DNA of 64,000 nt, taken from contig OZ018337.1 of the NCBI GenBank assembly GCA_963969495.1, positions 81,082,648 through 81,146,647 of the forward strand, read 5' to 3'. A program made the position numbers and the translations under genes. The notes below the pieces were generated by a model. The model saw nothing but the letters and a program-made list of their open reading frames with translations, did no database searches and was not told where the DNA came from. Origin of the DNA: Ceratothoa steindachneri. Lineage: Eukaryota; Arthropoda; Malacostraca; Isopoda; Cymothoidae. This document shows positions 11,449 to 22,660 of this stretch, piece after piece; position 1 is the stretch's first letter, and every line of letters begins with the position of its first letter.

Positions 11449-12839
11449 AGGGTGAAAAAGTGAGAACAGAGAAGATGAGTAACATTATAGCAACTGAAGA
11501 GCATATTGTATGATAGAGTAAAATAGAAGCAATGTGAGCAATGAAGAAAAAATTCGAGAATTTTACTACGATAAAGAGATTTCTATTTCTTTGTTGCCTT
11601 GAGTAAAAGAGTTTTGGAGTAAAGATTTCACGCCTATCCAGAGTCTGCTAATTACGCCAAAGATAGTGGCTTATATTCCTTCCATTCCCTGAGAGTGTGG
11701 TAGAAGAAAAATTGTAATTGAGGCATAAATAGGTAGATCATGTGCCAGAAAAGAATTGTGCGATACTTGGAATTTATTGAGATGAATTCTAACGTAATTA
11801 TCTATGTGTGATTTTCTGACGCACAAAAAACGGGTGATATTGTTTTACTCATAATTACACTTTTGGAATGGGTTTAATTCTAGTCAATAATTTAATTAAT
11901 CCCGTTTTAAAATTTTCAGGTCTTCTTGAAGGAGCTGTATCTAAAGATTGTCCATATACATTTAAATCTCTCTCTACTGTTTTAGTCCTTTTCACTAACT
12001 TTAGCTCATCAGATGACGCGTGAATACTGAAGATATAAGAGTTCTGTGTAGCTATCTTGTCTCCTATTTCATATTTGTCTCCAGGAACCACCTCCTTTTA
12101 CGGATATCTTGGTATTGTTCTCCTTATGTTCAAGCTGCACTAAATGATTCTAAATTACTACTATTATAATAATTTATTGAATTTATAAGCATAAATTCCT
12201 AAAATATATAATTGTCCGAAATCTAAAGAGCAAATGAAATCCAATACTTGTTTCATTATCTCTAACTCTGCTTAAAAACATTTATATTTGCCCATTCGAC
12301 TTCTATTTTGGTTGGATAGGCGGGCTATTGGTATCTTTCTTAGTCTCAACCCTTTTAACTTCTCGTTTTAATTATCTCCCTGTTTTATTTATTGTCTATC
12401 CCCATATGATGCCCTTCTAATCTGTATAACAATTATTCTGATATGAAATTTTTTCTTCTATATTGTGTTCTGCAGCAGAAAACACCTCTGCCAACGCCTT
12501 TCCTACTTTTAATAACACTCTTTCAGGCAATTTCGGATTAGCGTCTAGATCCACAACGACTGGCAATTCTTTTTACCTTCGCTTTCACTTACCACATTTT
12601 CTTCGGTTTGGGCGAGCGATGAGTTTTCGAATGCGATAATTGTCTATTTCTTTCCATAGCAGCCGTAAATGCAAATTGGTCTCCATTAACGATGTGATCT
12701 AACAAGTTATGAGTCAGTATTTGACTTTTCTTACAGCATTTGAGGAAACGGCAAAGTTAAATAATAATAAAGTAATAATATTTTATACGATTTAAATATT
12801 TAATTGTTCGAGGAAACGAACCCTAACGTTTACCTTAAG
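11449..12839. other. Unassigned DNA right of the Gypsy fragment
   Basis: No reverse transcriptase or other Gypsy domain was recognised beyond 11504. A 78-aa minus frame (11855-12091) has mixed composition but no motif I recognise. The remainder is AT-rich. Confidence 0.4.
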
Positions 12840-13280
12840 CCTTTCCTTCAAGCAAAGGCCACGTAGGCCTAAGCTAGATCTCTAAACGCAAGGTGAGTGA
12901 TCGATTCTCGCCTGGGAAAACTTCTAAGTGGCTGGTAACACCTGTGTTAGATCAGTCGACCTATTCCCCACCTAGACCTATTTTTCAGGCTTTGCCCTGC
13001 CTGGAGGCAAGGTTTAACCCAAGAAGAAGCTTCCTTGGTCGTCTTATCTCGTGTTGGGCCTAAAGAGATTGGCGACAATGGTTACTGCCTAAAGGCTTTC
13101 TAGCGAAGAGGCCAGCAGGTCTTTAACATGAGGTCAACAGTTGCATGTCAGAGAATACCACCCGCCTTTTCGCGACGATACAGCCCCTAGTCTCGAGTCG
13201 AATCTCGTAGTGAGATCTCGTCGGTAAGACAGATTATCGTGAGTTTGGCCACAGACAATCGTCAAATTCGTAAAACGCCT
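12840..13280. repeat. GC-richer LTR-like block (reverse orientation)
   Basis: Base composition rises abruptly compared with the flanks. The stretch has motifs (attctcgcctgg, aagaagaagcttcc, ttggtc) that resemble, on the opposite strand, the LTR-like blocks at 15.65 and 31.2 kb. No ORF is recognised. A decayed solo LTR is the best guess; termini and target duplication were not found. Confidence 0.4.
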
Positions 13281-14635
13281 TTTCTTTGAAGAAGTCCGCG
13301 AATCACTCTTCTCTTCACGTCAAGGAAACCTCGCCTCTAGTCTCAAATTACTCATTTCAATTCGAGAGTGTCTCACCCAACTTGGAAATTACATTTCTCG
13401 TGCCCCAGGTAATTTCGACCCTTCCGTCAAGATTACAACACTTCTCGAGCAGCACGACTAGCTCGCTTCCTAACAATTTTCCTCCGATTTCTTTTCTTTC
13501 TCCTATATTTTTATCATTTTACTTTAGTTATTAACCATATCCCTTTGACACACACATTTTGCCAAGTAAATTATATATTCAAGCCATTCTTTATTACAGA
13601 TGAACGTGCAAATCCACTGCTAGACCAAGATATATGACTTTAAGGCGCCTTTCATTAATATATCTCACTTTTATACGTATAAGAAAATGAATCATATATT
13701 ATTGAGGCAAAAATTCATTTGCCTTACAGATACGAGGCAATTCTAAAAAAAATATCATTATGACTTTTTCCTTTGCGATGAATAGTTCTTCCACGACCTC
13801 GTTCTCACTTCAGGCAATATTCCGAAATACATTGTGCATGTTTAGTGCATAGTGGCTATGTGTAGCAGCACCTACTGTTGTGAAGAGCTCTTCTCCAAAT
13901 TGAAGTACATGAGATCTCTCTTGGCTCTCAACTCTCGGACCGCCACCACAACGATATTCTTCTGTTGTCTACCTCATTCATCGAGCAGGATATTGAAACA
14001 CTTCTTCATGGCAAGCAGCACTAGTAGATTGCCACGGATTATTCAATACTGCTTTTGAATCGTTAAATTTTATGTTAGTTTCACTCTCGTAGATATATGA
14101 GGTCCTTTAGGAGCATAAATATATTATGTAGGCTCCCTTCTAAAGAATTAGACAAGGTAGAACAAATTGTTATGCAACGAAAGATGCTTGACCCAGATGT
14201 CATAGAAGATGTAATGTGAAATTGGCTATTTATTGCTATAATAAACGTAGATCATCACTGTATACCCTATATGTTTATAAGTAATTATAACATACAAGCA
14301 CCGTAGCACTAAATATAGATGTAAACTTAAAGACTCAAAATAAGAGAAATGTTTGTATGAACGTTCAATCTGATTTAAAACTGTTAAGCATCAATTGTTA
14401 GAGGATTAATAGAGATGGCTATACAAGCCCTCATAAATCCTATAGTTTAATAACGCACTGCTGTTTGCAACAAAAGTCTTCTATTAAAAAATTGAATGTA
14501 ATACAAATTATCAATTTCTTTCATTTAGGCCACAAACACAGGGTAGGTCCTCTTCGGAAAAAATTTTAATACCAATGTTTCTCCTAAATGATCTTTTAAG
14601 TTATTGGAGAAAATTGGTTAGAAATTTGCTAAACC
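13281..14635. other. Unassigned DNA
   Basis: Short frames at 13286-13534 and 13852-14058 (plus) have biased composition (Ser-rich or mixed) and no recognised motif. Nothing else was seen. Confidence 0.4.
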
Positions 14636-15004
14636 TTAAAACCCGATAAGACGCACAGTGGTGGTAGAAATATGGTTATGTGGATTAAGGAGACAATCCC
14701 CATGAAGCATTAGGGAATGACTCATTATGTAAGTTTTCCAATGCAGAAATACATATTGGGTAAATATGTATCCTACCTCTGTGAAAAACAGGTACCTCTT
14801 TCCCAAGGCAAAGAAGGTTCCACCTGAACAGTGTTTGGTGTCAAATACACAATACTTCCTGGCACCTCTCACCAAATAGAAACGGCTTCTTGTCCACTCT
14901 GGCTCAAAAGTGATTGTCATACTGACCTTTATGTTTATTTCATTATCTGGTCGGGGATCTTCCTGGATAAAGGAAGGTTGGCGACCAAAGGGGAAACGAA
15001 GCAA
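14636..15004 (-). CDS. Hypothetical 122-aa ORF, possibly an NTR/TIMP-like exon
   Basis: I do not recognise this confidently. The frame is of mixed, protein-like composition, unlike the AT-driven frames around it. A cysteine-containing segment (KYCVFDTKHCSGGTFFALGK, residues about 50-69, followed by RYLFF) resembles the 'C..-f.lGkrYL' strand pattern of NTR domains (TIMP, complement C3/C345C). A later segment, HWKTYIMSHSLMLHG, could match the helix that follows. On the minus strand a pyrimidine tract ending in ccttcctttatccag before residue 15 looks like a 3' splice acceptor, so the ORF could be an exon (or two) and the ATG arbitrary. Alternative: a chance ORF. Confidence in coding is low to moderate. 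Confidence 0.3.
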   Translation of the reverse strand: MLRFPFGRQPSFIQEDPRPDNEINIKVSMTITFEPEWTRSRFYLVRGARKYCVFDTKHCSGGTFFALGKRYLFFTEVGYIFTQYVFLHWKTYIMSHSLMLHGDCLLNPHNHISTTTVRLIGF

Positions 15005-15649
15005 AACTGCCCAAGATGCATCAAGAGGACATCATAAACGTACAAATTAGAGTGAAAAATAAAAAGCTTTGATTTTCAGTTTTTAGATAAAGCTAAAACC
15101 TTTACAAAGAGCCCAAGAATATAATAAAAATCAAAGGTGGGTAAAATGTGTTAAAATTAGAAACCAGGGGAGAAAAGAGGAGTTTTAGAAGTCACCAGGC
15201 AACCAGAATACTTGAACTTTTCTAGAAACGAGCACCTCATTTACAGATATGCTCCTTTACCATTTTCGCGAATATCTAGACTCAACAAACGGAGAAGAAA
15301 AGCGTAAAACATTGAAAAAATATAATACCTGACATTACCAGGTGTCATAAAATTCCCCTTCTTTTTGTTCTATTCTAAGAGTGCTAAGAGTGATTAATAT
15401 ATATTTTGATATCTTGATATTTTAAAGAACAGAGCCGTTCCGAAACACGTAAGGATATATAAGAGAAACGCAAAAATAATCCCAAAATAAACTTATATTT
15501 TAACTTTAACCATTGACTACACAACATCTAAACATTAATTACAGCAATACTCTAAATATTATTATAAACAACAATTAATTAAATTAGTTTACCCCTCAAA
15601 AATTGGTCAATTTCTTTACACACCACAACAATATAAGAATTAGGCTTAC
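15005..15649. other. AT-rich DNA, nothing recognised
   Basis: No ORF or RNA gene. The AT-rich stretch at 15480-15640 directly precedes a GC-rich LTR-like block and may be part of the same LTR, because the layout resembles the LTRs at 50.2 and 55.1 kb. Confidence 0.4.
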
Positions 15650-16865
15650 GGACTCATGTGGAGTTTAAAGGGCCTTAGAGATTCTATGACTCACGACGCG
15701 TGCCGTCTGTCCAGATGTAGCTGGGCGAAATTACACGGTCGTTTTGGCGAGGGTAGCAGCTTGGGGTCCACACGTTCTTCCGGGTGGGGGGGCGGTCAGG
15801 GACGAGAACAAATACGGTGCTTTATGCAACACCTAGGCAGTCGTGGTCTCTCTGGCGAGAGTGAGTCGAACTTGGTTCTTAAATCAAGTTAACTTGGAGT
15901 GCGTTTGACCACCGAGCTTTTCTCCTTCGTTACTTATTTCCTTATTGTTGAGGACTAAACTTGGGGAGGGTCTTCTTTAATGGGTGAGCATCGATGAGAC
16001 GGGGTTTCTCTGACGAGAATAGTTACTTCAGGTTCGGTTTGGTAACCAAGGAAATAGCTCGAGGATAAGTTTCTTCTTAGTTCCAGTCTTCTTCAAGGGC
16101 GAGTGTAACGGAGGGGAATTTCTCTGGCGAGAATAATTTGAACTTGGTTCTTTACCAAGTTAACTTAGGAGTTCAGTGTGGCCACCGAGCAACGGGCTCT
16201 GAGGGGGCAGCCTTTTCCTTCTTCTTTTCTTAATTCCTCTAGACGTGGAATACCCCTGGTGTTTAAGGTGCACCAGGATATGAGGAGTCTCTCTGGCGAG
16301 AGTAAGTTGAACTTACCAAAGTTAACTTATCGTTTGGTTTGATAACCAGGGACTTAGCTCGAGGATGAACTTCTTCTTAGCCCCTTAAGGTAGGTAGCCC
16401 TGTCTCTCTTGCAGGGTACTTTTTGGTCTGGCGAGCCAAGTACTCTACCTCTCTAGGCTCGGCAGTTCGGTTTGATCCGAAGACTTCGTCACCTAGAGAC
16501 TGACGTATACTACCTCGATTTTCCTCAGAGGTCCTCATTTATACCTCGTCACCCCACTAAGGGAGTGGTAAGGGGAAGAGGGGCTTGAGGACGGCCCCAG
16601 AAAATTTCTTTTGGCCAACGGTCTTTCCCCAAGAAGTCAAACATCAGCTCCTCGTTAGCCTTCGATATTGGGAGAAACACGATTCCAATTTCTTATTTGA
16701 CGTAAAACTGTATCTCACTCTCCTGGGGGAGATCTTGCATTTTGACCTTTAGGGTCTTTCATAGCACCGAGTTGTGTCACGCTGCGGTTACGCAATGGCC
16801 GCCGATGCCTGGGCCGGATGTCTTTGCGGTAACCACCTTGTGACTGCCCCGCGAGTGAACGGGGG
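15650..16865. repeat. GC-rich LTR-like block with imperfect internal repeats
   Basis: This block is distinctly GC-rich and contains four diverged copies of a motif of roughly 150-250 bp. Each copy begins around ctctggcgaga or ctctgacgaga, followed by gaacttggttctt-type and aaccaaggaaatagctcgag-type segments (near 15850, 16007, 16120 and 16290). The frames in it (15656-15892, 16774-17028) look like shadows of GC-rich repeat DNA. The internal minisatellite and the motif ctggcgag also occur in the Gypsy LTRs at 50.2 and 55.1 kb. A decayed LTR of a related family is the best reading. It directly abuts the 3' end of the CR1-type LINE. Confidence 0.5.
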
Positions 16866-16969
16866 AGGAGTAACAAGGAGTAACAAGGAAAGTAAGTACC
16901 CTAGGAGACCTTACGGTCCATTCAAAGAGGGTACCCTTGGACTAGCAATTTTAGCGGGCACATGGCTGC

Positions 16970-17500
16970 TCAATTGTTTTGCGTCCATAAACGGCCACTT
17001 TTCAAGACTTTGTCTAGTCTTGACTTGAACTGGTCAACAGATTCACTGTTGACAACTTCCACTGGAAGTGCGTTCCACTTACCGCAGATACTGTAGGTGA
17101 AAAAGTTTCCACACATATTGCGGTTGTAACGCTTCAGTTCAAGTTTGAAGCCGTGATTGCGCGTTCTGTTCTCACTCAGTGTGAAAATATCCCGGTAGTC
17201 AACATTGTCGAACCCTCGAAGTATTTTGAAGACTTCGATGAGCTGACCACGCAGTCTACGGGTTTCCAGTGAGAACAGATCTAACTCCCTTAGTCTATCC
17301 TCATAACTTTTATGTCGGATAGAGGGAATCAGCTTGGTTGCCCTGGCTTGTACGCGTTCCAATCTCGCGATGTCCTTTCGCAATGAAGGACTCCAAAATT
17401 GTACGGCATACTCCAGGTGCGGTCGGACAAGTGAGTTGTACAGGCACAGTACAATCTCCTGGTTCCGATAACCAAACTGGCGCTTAATATAGCCTAGCAT
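16970..17500 (-). pseudogene. CR1-type LINE ORF2, C-terminal part
   Basis: The 176-aa frame continues the reverse transcriptase ORF after a frameshift. It holds the conserved CR1-group C-terminal block: LVRPHLEYAVQFWSP (residues about 25-39), RLERVQARATKLIP (47-60), then LFSLETRRLRGQLIEVFKIL (75-94). It ends in the usual position just before the 3' UTR. The remaining coding sequence is uninterrupted, so this copy is relatively young or the frameshift is an assembly or sequencing error. Confidence 0.92.
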
Positions 17501-18804
17501 CCTTTGGGCCTTTTCTCCGCCTCAATGCACTGTTTCGAGAACTTGAGGTCACTAGTGATTGTTACACCCAAGTCCTTCTCAGTGTCACTCGATTCAATAG
17601 TAGTGCCCTTAAGGATATACTGAGATTGGGGGTTTCTGTGGCCGATATGCATCACTTTGCATTTGCCCACGTTAAAAGGCATTTGCCACGTGTCCGACCA
17701 CTCCCCAATCTTCCCAAGATCTTCCTGCAGGCGGGCAGTATTTACATCCTTTGCAACGTTCATACCAAGCTTGGTATCGTCGGCAAATTTGGAAATCTTC
17801 GCAACCATGTCACCGTCCATGTCGTTGACGTAGATGATAAATAGTAGTGGTCCCAGGACAGAACCTTGAGGCACCCCGCTAGTAACGGGCACCCACTCAG
17901 AAGACTGTCCATTTACCACCACCCGTTGCCGTCTGCCACTTAGCCAGTTCTCGATCCAGCCGGCTACCTTTCCGTCTATGCCAAGCGCTCGCACTTTCCG
18001 GAGAAGGCGGCGGTGTGGTACCTTATCAAAGGCTTTCTGAAAGTCTAGGTAGACCACATCCACCGCCTTGTCCCGATCGTGCTCACTGAAAACGAAGTGG
18101 AAGAATTCCACAAGGTTCGTCAGGCATGACCGTTGCCTTCGGAAGCCGTGCTGGGAACTCCTCAGTAGCAGGTTTGACTCTAAATACGACGTCACTTTGT
18201 CCACCATGATGCTTTCCATGAGTTTACCGACTATCGAAGTCAGACTGATAGGTCGGTTATTCGACGGTTGGTTACGGTCTCCTTTCTTGAAGATAGGAGT
18301 CACCTCCGCCTCACGCCAGTCTCTAGGAACGCATCCGGTCCGGATTGACATGTTAAAGATAGCGCACAGATGTCGTGATACTTCATCGCACACTTCTTTC
18401 AACACTTTAGGTAGAAACCCGTCCGGTCCAGGGGACTTATTCGTCTTTAGGTCAGCGATCTTTTTCTTTATTTCTCCTTCGGTGAAGTCCATTGCCTCCA
18501 GCTTTTCCCCCGAGTAGGAATCCGTCGGCTTGGGAATGGGACTACACTCTTCAGTAAACACTGAAGAGAAGTAGTCGTTGAGGAGGTTAGCATTTTCTGC
18601 ATCTGAATGCTTTAATGTCCCCTCCTCATTCCTCAAAGGGCCAATCGTTCGACGGATTGGTTTACGGCTGTTCACATATCCAAAAAACTCCTTGGGATTC
18701 TCTTTACAGAGTCTCGCCACTCGGAGTTCCTCAGACCGCTTAGCCGCCCTTATGCTGGACTTCACTCTCCTGGCTAGCCTCCGGTATTCGTCAAAGTCAC
18801 CCAA
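17494..18804 (-). pseudogene. CR1-type LINE ORF2, reverse transcriptase part
   Basis: The 436-aa frame is a non-LTR reverse transcriptase. Visible blocks are: KTNKSPGPDGFLPKVLKEV (residues about 120-138); SQHGFRRQRSCLTNL (217-231); YLDFQKAFDKVPHRRLL with catalytic Asp near 254; SGVPQGSVLGPLLF (309-322); and FADDTKLG with the catalytic pair at 342-343. The sequence is well preserved compared with other elements here. It ends early, at about 17494, through a one-base loss in a run of A (minus strand, near 17513-17516); the continuation is in the next frame. Confidence 0.93.
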
Positions 18805-18875
18805 AGGGGAGAGGGGAGTGACTATTGTCCTACACCAAGTATTGGTTTATAATAGTAAATTCCACTAAAAACAAA

Positions 18876-19267
18876 AGCCATAAGAAGACCTATTTTACCT
18901 AGCCAAAAGAAAGGAATGTCTTTTAATGTTTGATTCAAAATCAAACATTTGGTCTGTTTCTTGGTTTTGGCCTCATTTATATTCGCATTCAAAATGAACA
19001 ACAAAATAGGAGAAAAATGCGTGGAAAGCACAAACTATGATAAATGGTTTCACAAATTTACAGATGGGATACTGAAGGACCGATGAGTTACTCCAACTAA
19101 TTGGACTGACACACGGTACGGTAGGCTTCTAAGGGTTTCAAGGGTGAGTTCATTGAGTCGCCAATTAAGCATTTCCAAATGTTTAATCATAACCCAGGAA
19201 TTTTTAATGACCAAGCTTTTTCCATATTTAATATAATGGTTTTGAATAGGACGACATCAAATCTATA

Positions 19268-19304
<37 letters not shown>

Positions 19305-19385
19305 TTTCGCCTGGCAAGAATTTAATTCCCGCCCCAATATTGGGGGAAATCGCGCTTTTTGAGAAACCCTGGTCTTCGCAATCTT
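18876..19385. repeat. Dispersed repeat A, copy 2
   Basis: Similar to 4225-4690 in the same orientation. It starts with a single unit of the 27-bp motif (ataagaagacctatttt) where copy 1 has about ten. A (TA)n tract at 19264-19301 occupies a position where copy 1 has none. The 69-aa minus frame at 18822-19031 falls within the repeat and is not considered a gene. Confidence 0.7.
19264..19301. repeat. (TA)n microsatellite
   Basis: About 37 bp of TA dinucleotides inside dispersed repeat A copy 2. Confidence 0.95.
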
Positions 19386-20009
19386 TTAGTATTAATTCTC
19401 CTATTCATAATAAACTAAACCAAAGGTTAGCGTTTTTCTATCTCCGTCCTACAAGAATGAAAGTCGTAAAATTGAAATTTCCTCATGTATGTCTATGCAC
19501 TTAATCGTGAAATACTTCCTCTGCCAGACTATGTGGAGAACGATAGAGAAAGGGAGTGATCTAACAGCTGAAATTCGCTAGTTTTGTCCTCAATACTGAA
19601 AAGGTGTCACTTTATAATTTAAATAAATGTAATAAGGTAAAGCTTGAAATTAAGTACTTACTATCATAAGAAAATCGCTGATAATTTTGTGTCAAACTTT
19701 CCACCGATAGAAATCCTTCAGTGGTTAGAATATTGAAAATATTCGTAACTTTAATAAACAGGAAATGATCTTCGCTTTAAGAACTTAGTTAATCTAAGTG
19801 GTCTTTGTTAGTTAATTCTATGCGCAAGATAAATACCATTAATAAATTAAAGATGAAAATATCCTATCTCCCATTGTTATATATAATTAGAACTCTTTTT
19901 AAATATTAAAATAATGGACTAAATACTACCTACAAGCATGCAAAGAAATTAAGTAAGGAATTCAATACACACGTGTTTTCCAATTTATTTCATTAGACCC
20001 ATATAGACA

Positions 20010-20043
<34 letters not shown>

Positions 20044-20448
20044 ATGTCACACAAAAAATAATATATTAAAAGGAGGGCAAAACACTTGTCTTCTTAAACA
20101 AGAGAAAAAGTGTAGGAAAGGAATTGAGAGAGTAAGAAAATTACACTGTAGCTTACGGCCCAAAGGACAAGATAAGAAAGAGGGCCTAGGAGAAAGCAAT
20201 ATACTGTAAATACAAAAGAGAGGAAGTGGAGAAAGCGAGAAGAAGAAGAAAAATAAACAAAGAATTTATAAGAAACAGAAACAATGAATAAATACGTACA
20301 TAAGGGTAAGAGTATCAAAATTATTTAAAACGCTAAACAGAACAAATAAAGTGGGGATAAAAAAAAGGGGATTAGTTATTATTTGTGAACTATTTTATTT
20401 AAAAGATATTGGAATAAAATGTGATTATGTATGAAGATATCAATATTT

Positions 20449-20450
<2 letters not shown>
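19386..20450. other. AT-rich DNA with a (TA)n tract
   Basis: No gene recognised. A pure TA tract lies at 20011-20041. The 74-aa minus frame at 20094-20318 is the shadow of a purine-rich plus strand. Confidence 0.5.
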
Positions 20451-20485
<35 letters not shown>

Positions 20486-20528
20486 TGTGAGTGTGAGCGA
20501 AATCAAATAGTAGCTCATCATAAAGATG

Positions 20529-21595
20529 GAATGTCTCAAAGGCAAATTGCTCAAAAGATGAAATTTTCTCGATATGCGGTGCAAACGACTCTCAGGCGCT
20601 TCAGAGAGACAAAAGATGTGAAGACAATACAAAGAACAGATAGAAAAAAGGTTACAACGTCTCGTCATGACAAATCCATCATCCGTCAGGCGCTCAGAAA
20701 CAGGAGAAAAACATCGTCAGAGCTCTGTGCGGACTTGAACGAGGCAGCTACATCACAAATATCAACCAGAACTGTTAGAAAAAGGCTTGTAGAGTACGGT
20801 CTGAAGGCTGTAAAGCCAAGGAGAGGCCATGGAGTTCTGAAGCGAATAAGAAGAAACGTCTTCAGTTGGCCTAAAAAACACTCAAATTGGACAAGTGAGC
20901 AATGGTCGAAAGCCATATGGTCTGATGAAAGTAACTATAAGGTAAGATAGTGAAACGATTCACTCAACATATAAACCCAAAATATCTGTGTTTTTTTACC
21001 AAAATATATAAGAAATATTCAACATAAGGATAATATTATCGTTTATGTTTTTTACTCAGGCTTTCGGCCCATATGGTGCAACTTTCGTGCGTCGCAGAGT
21101 TGCGGAAGCATTTTAGGCTGAATATCTGGTACCAACCGTAAAACATGGGTGTGGTTCTATCATGTTCTGGACCTGCATACTTGCCACAGGACTCAGAGAA
21201 ATGTTTTTATGTCAGGGATGGATGAATTCAGCTACCTATGTTGCCATGTTATAGGATGTTTAAGAGCCATCAATTGATAAACTACATCCAGGAGTGACAA
21301 AAAAGAGTGTTATCGTTCAACAGGATAACGCTCCATGTCATGCAGCTAAGAATACTCGTCAATTGTTTGAGACACAGGGTATTGTTTCCATGGACTGGCC
21401 AGCTCAACCCCCGATCTAAATTCGATCGAACACCTATGAGGAACTCTTAGTAAAGCTACCAACAACACAAAAATTAAAAATAAAGAGCATTTGTACCAAA
21501 AACTTAGAGAAGAATGGAGTAACATTGCGCCCAGCACCTGCAAAATCTAGTTGATTCTATGCCTAAGCGTATAAAAGCGTTAATTAGAGCTTAAG
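20529..21595 (+). pseudogene. Tc1-type transposase, broken, with an intron-like insertion
   Basis: The N-terminal part (139-aa frame 20531-20950) has the paired-like helix-turn-helix DNA-binding domains (MSQRQIAQKMKFSRYAVQTT; then TRTVRKRLVEYGLK) and the first catalytic Asp in WSDESNY. Similarity resumes at 21060 (FGPYGATFVRRRV), continues with LVPTVKHGCGSIMFW and QQDNAPCH (second Asp), and ends near the conserved SMPKRIKALIRA-like tail at about 21550-21595. The 118 bp between the parts (20942-21059) is flanked by AAG|GTAAG and ttttttactcag|G. The downstream part has three in-frame stops (TAG near 21115, TAG near 21252, TAA near 21261) and a one-base frameshift just before the third catalytic position. 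It is not functional. Confidence 0.9.
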
Positions 21596-21726
21596 GCGGG
21601 TCAACGAAATATTAAAACTAATTTATATTGTGAAATACACAGTAAGCCACCATGTCCACGAGTTTCATTAGCATGGAGATAACAGAAACCAGAAACACTT
21701 GGGTGGCCTAATACTTTTGGCCAAGG

Positions 21727-21728
<2 letters not shown>

Positions 21729-21768
<40 letters not shown>
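21729..21768. repeat. (TA)n microsatellite shared by a Tc1 end and a Penelope-like 3' end
   Basis: A TA tract of 40 bp. The Tc1 right TIR ends on its left side and the 3' end of a minus-strand Penelope-like element begins on its right side. Confidence 0.9.
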
Positions 21769-21772
<4 letters not shown>

Positions 21773-22660
21773 ATTAACCCACAGAAAAATAAAAAGATAA
21801 ATCCAAGCACTTTCGAACTATATTTGCAACTTCATTTTTAAGGAATAGCATGAAAATGGAGAAAACAACCTTATAGAGAGTACAAAGATACGAAGGGAAC
21901 GCCCATCACAAAGTACAAGCCAATGGAAAAACACAATAACAAGACAGAGAAATACCAATAAAAATATCATTAGTCTACTAATAACGGACATATGCGTCCC
22001 AAAAACGATATACACACAACAACGCCGTGTATATGAATGGAAATGGTAGGTGGAAAACCCAAAATACATTTGAAAGGATTATCATTAGAACGAAAACATT
22101 TAGAGTTAAGAGTTAATCCGCGATCCTAGCAGTCACCTCTGGTGGGGGAGGCAATGCGAATAATATTACACTAATAAAGAGTGACAACAGGCTACATTAT
22201 GAAGTTATTTCATTTAGTACAAGTTTTTTTAAAACAGTGTCGAGTTTAAATAAGCCAAGGGAGATATTTATATTAGACAACATGTCAATTTATCAACACT
22301 AGACAATATTTCTATATGTGAAATCAGCGGAATAATAAAGGGATTTTGCAGAGTTCAAGTCAATAGGGTGGTTATTTTCGGATAAATGTAAAAATAAAGC
22401 GCTGTTTAGTTCACCTCTTCTAATATTGTACATATGTTAGTAAATTCTAGTAGATAAAGATTTACCAGTTTGCCCGAAGTGAGGTAAATTGCAAATAGAA
22501 CATTCTATAGAATATACTCCACCTTTTTTCCTTGTATTATTGTGGACTAACATTTTATATAAAGTGGATTCATATCTAAAATTTACAGAGATATTGAGTT
22601 GCTTAAAAATATTGGTGTGACCAAAAAATGGTTCAAAGTATGGCAAGATAAAACAATTTT
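21769..22660 (-). mobile_element. Penelope-like element 3' fragment (GIY-YIG end)
   Basis: The minus-strand frame 22437-22646 (69 aa) has the C-terminal GIY-YIG endonuclease signature of Penelope-like elements: GGVYSIECSICN (residues about 42-53) then FGQTGKSLSTR (57-67). It is preceded by the usual linker (LPYFEPF...NTRKKG). In live elements this domain nicks the target for reverse transcription. The reverse transcriptase domain is absent to the right, so the copy is 5' truncated. The noncoding 3' part runs left to 21769, where it meets a (TA)n tract. Its near-terminal aagcactttcgaac is similar to Penelope 3' regions as I recall them. Confidence 0.75.

Larger units (their letters stand above)
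16866..18832 (-). mobile_element. 5'-truncated CR1-type non-LTR retrotransposon
   Basis: This LINE copy carries the reverse transcriptase and C-terminal region of ORF2, a short 3' UTR, and a 3' end made of short direct repeats (ggagtaacaa twice, 16869-16890). Such repeats are typical of CR1-group tails. The endonuclease and ORF1 are missing: coding similarity stops near 18820-18832, as expected of incomplete target-primed reverse transcription. It lies between the GC-rich LTR-like block and dispersed repeat A copy 2. Confidence 0.85.
20451..21768 (+). mobile_element. Decayed Tc1-type DNA transposon between two (TA)n tracts
   Basis: A Tc1-family transposase pseudogene (20524-21595) is followed by a right terminal inverted repeat read as gtggcctaatacttttggcc with aaggctgta (about 21702-21730). 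That sequence resembles the termini of fish and invertebrate Tc1 elements. The left TIR is not visible: coding similarity begins about 25 bp from a (TA)n tract at 20451-20482. The right TIR runs straight into another (TA)n tract at 21729-21768. Tc1 elements insert at TA, so insertion into a TA microsatellite is natural. Confidence 0.85.

Noticed and set aside
11990..12030. Possible hammerhead ribozyme core (ctgatgag followed by a short stem and gaaa on the minus strand)
   Set aside because: Stem II would be 3-4 bp with a wobble closing pair, and stems I and III with a cleavage site could not be identified; likely chance.
17626..18868. Plus-strand ORFs of 72-149 aa over the CR1-type LINE
   Set aside because: Shadows of the minus-strand reverse transcriptase, which has clear catalytic motifs.
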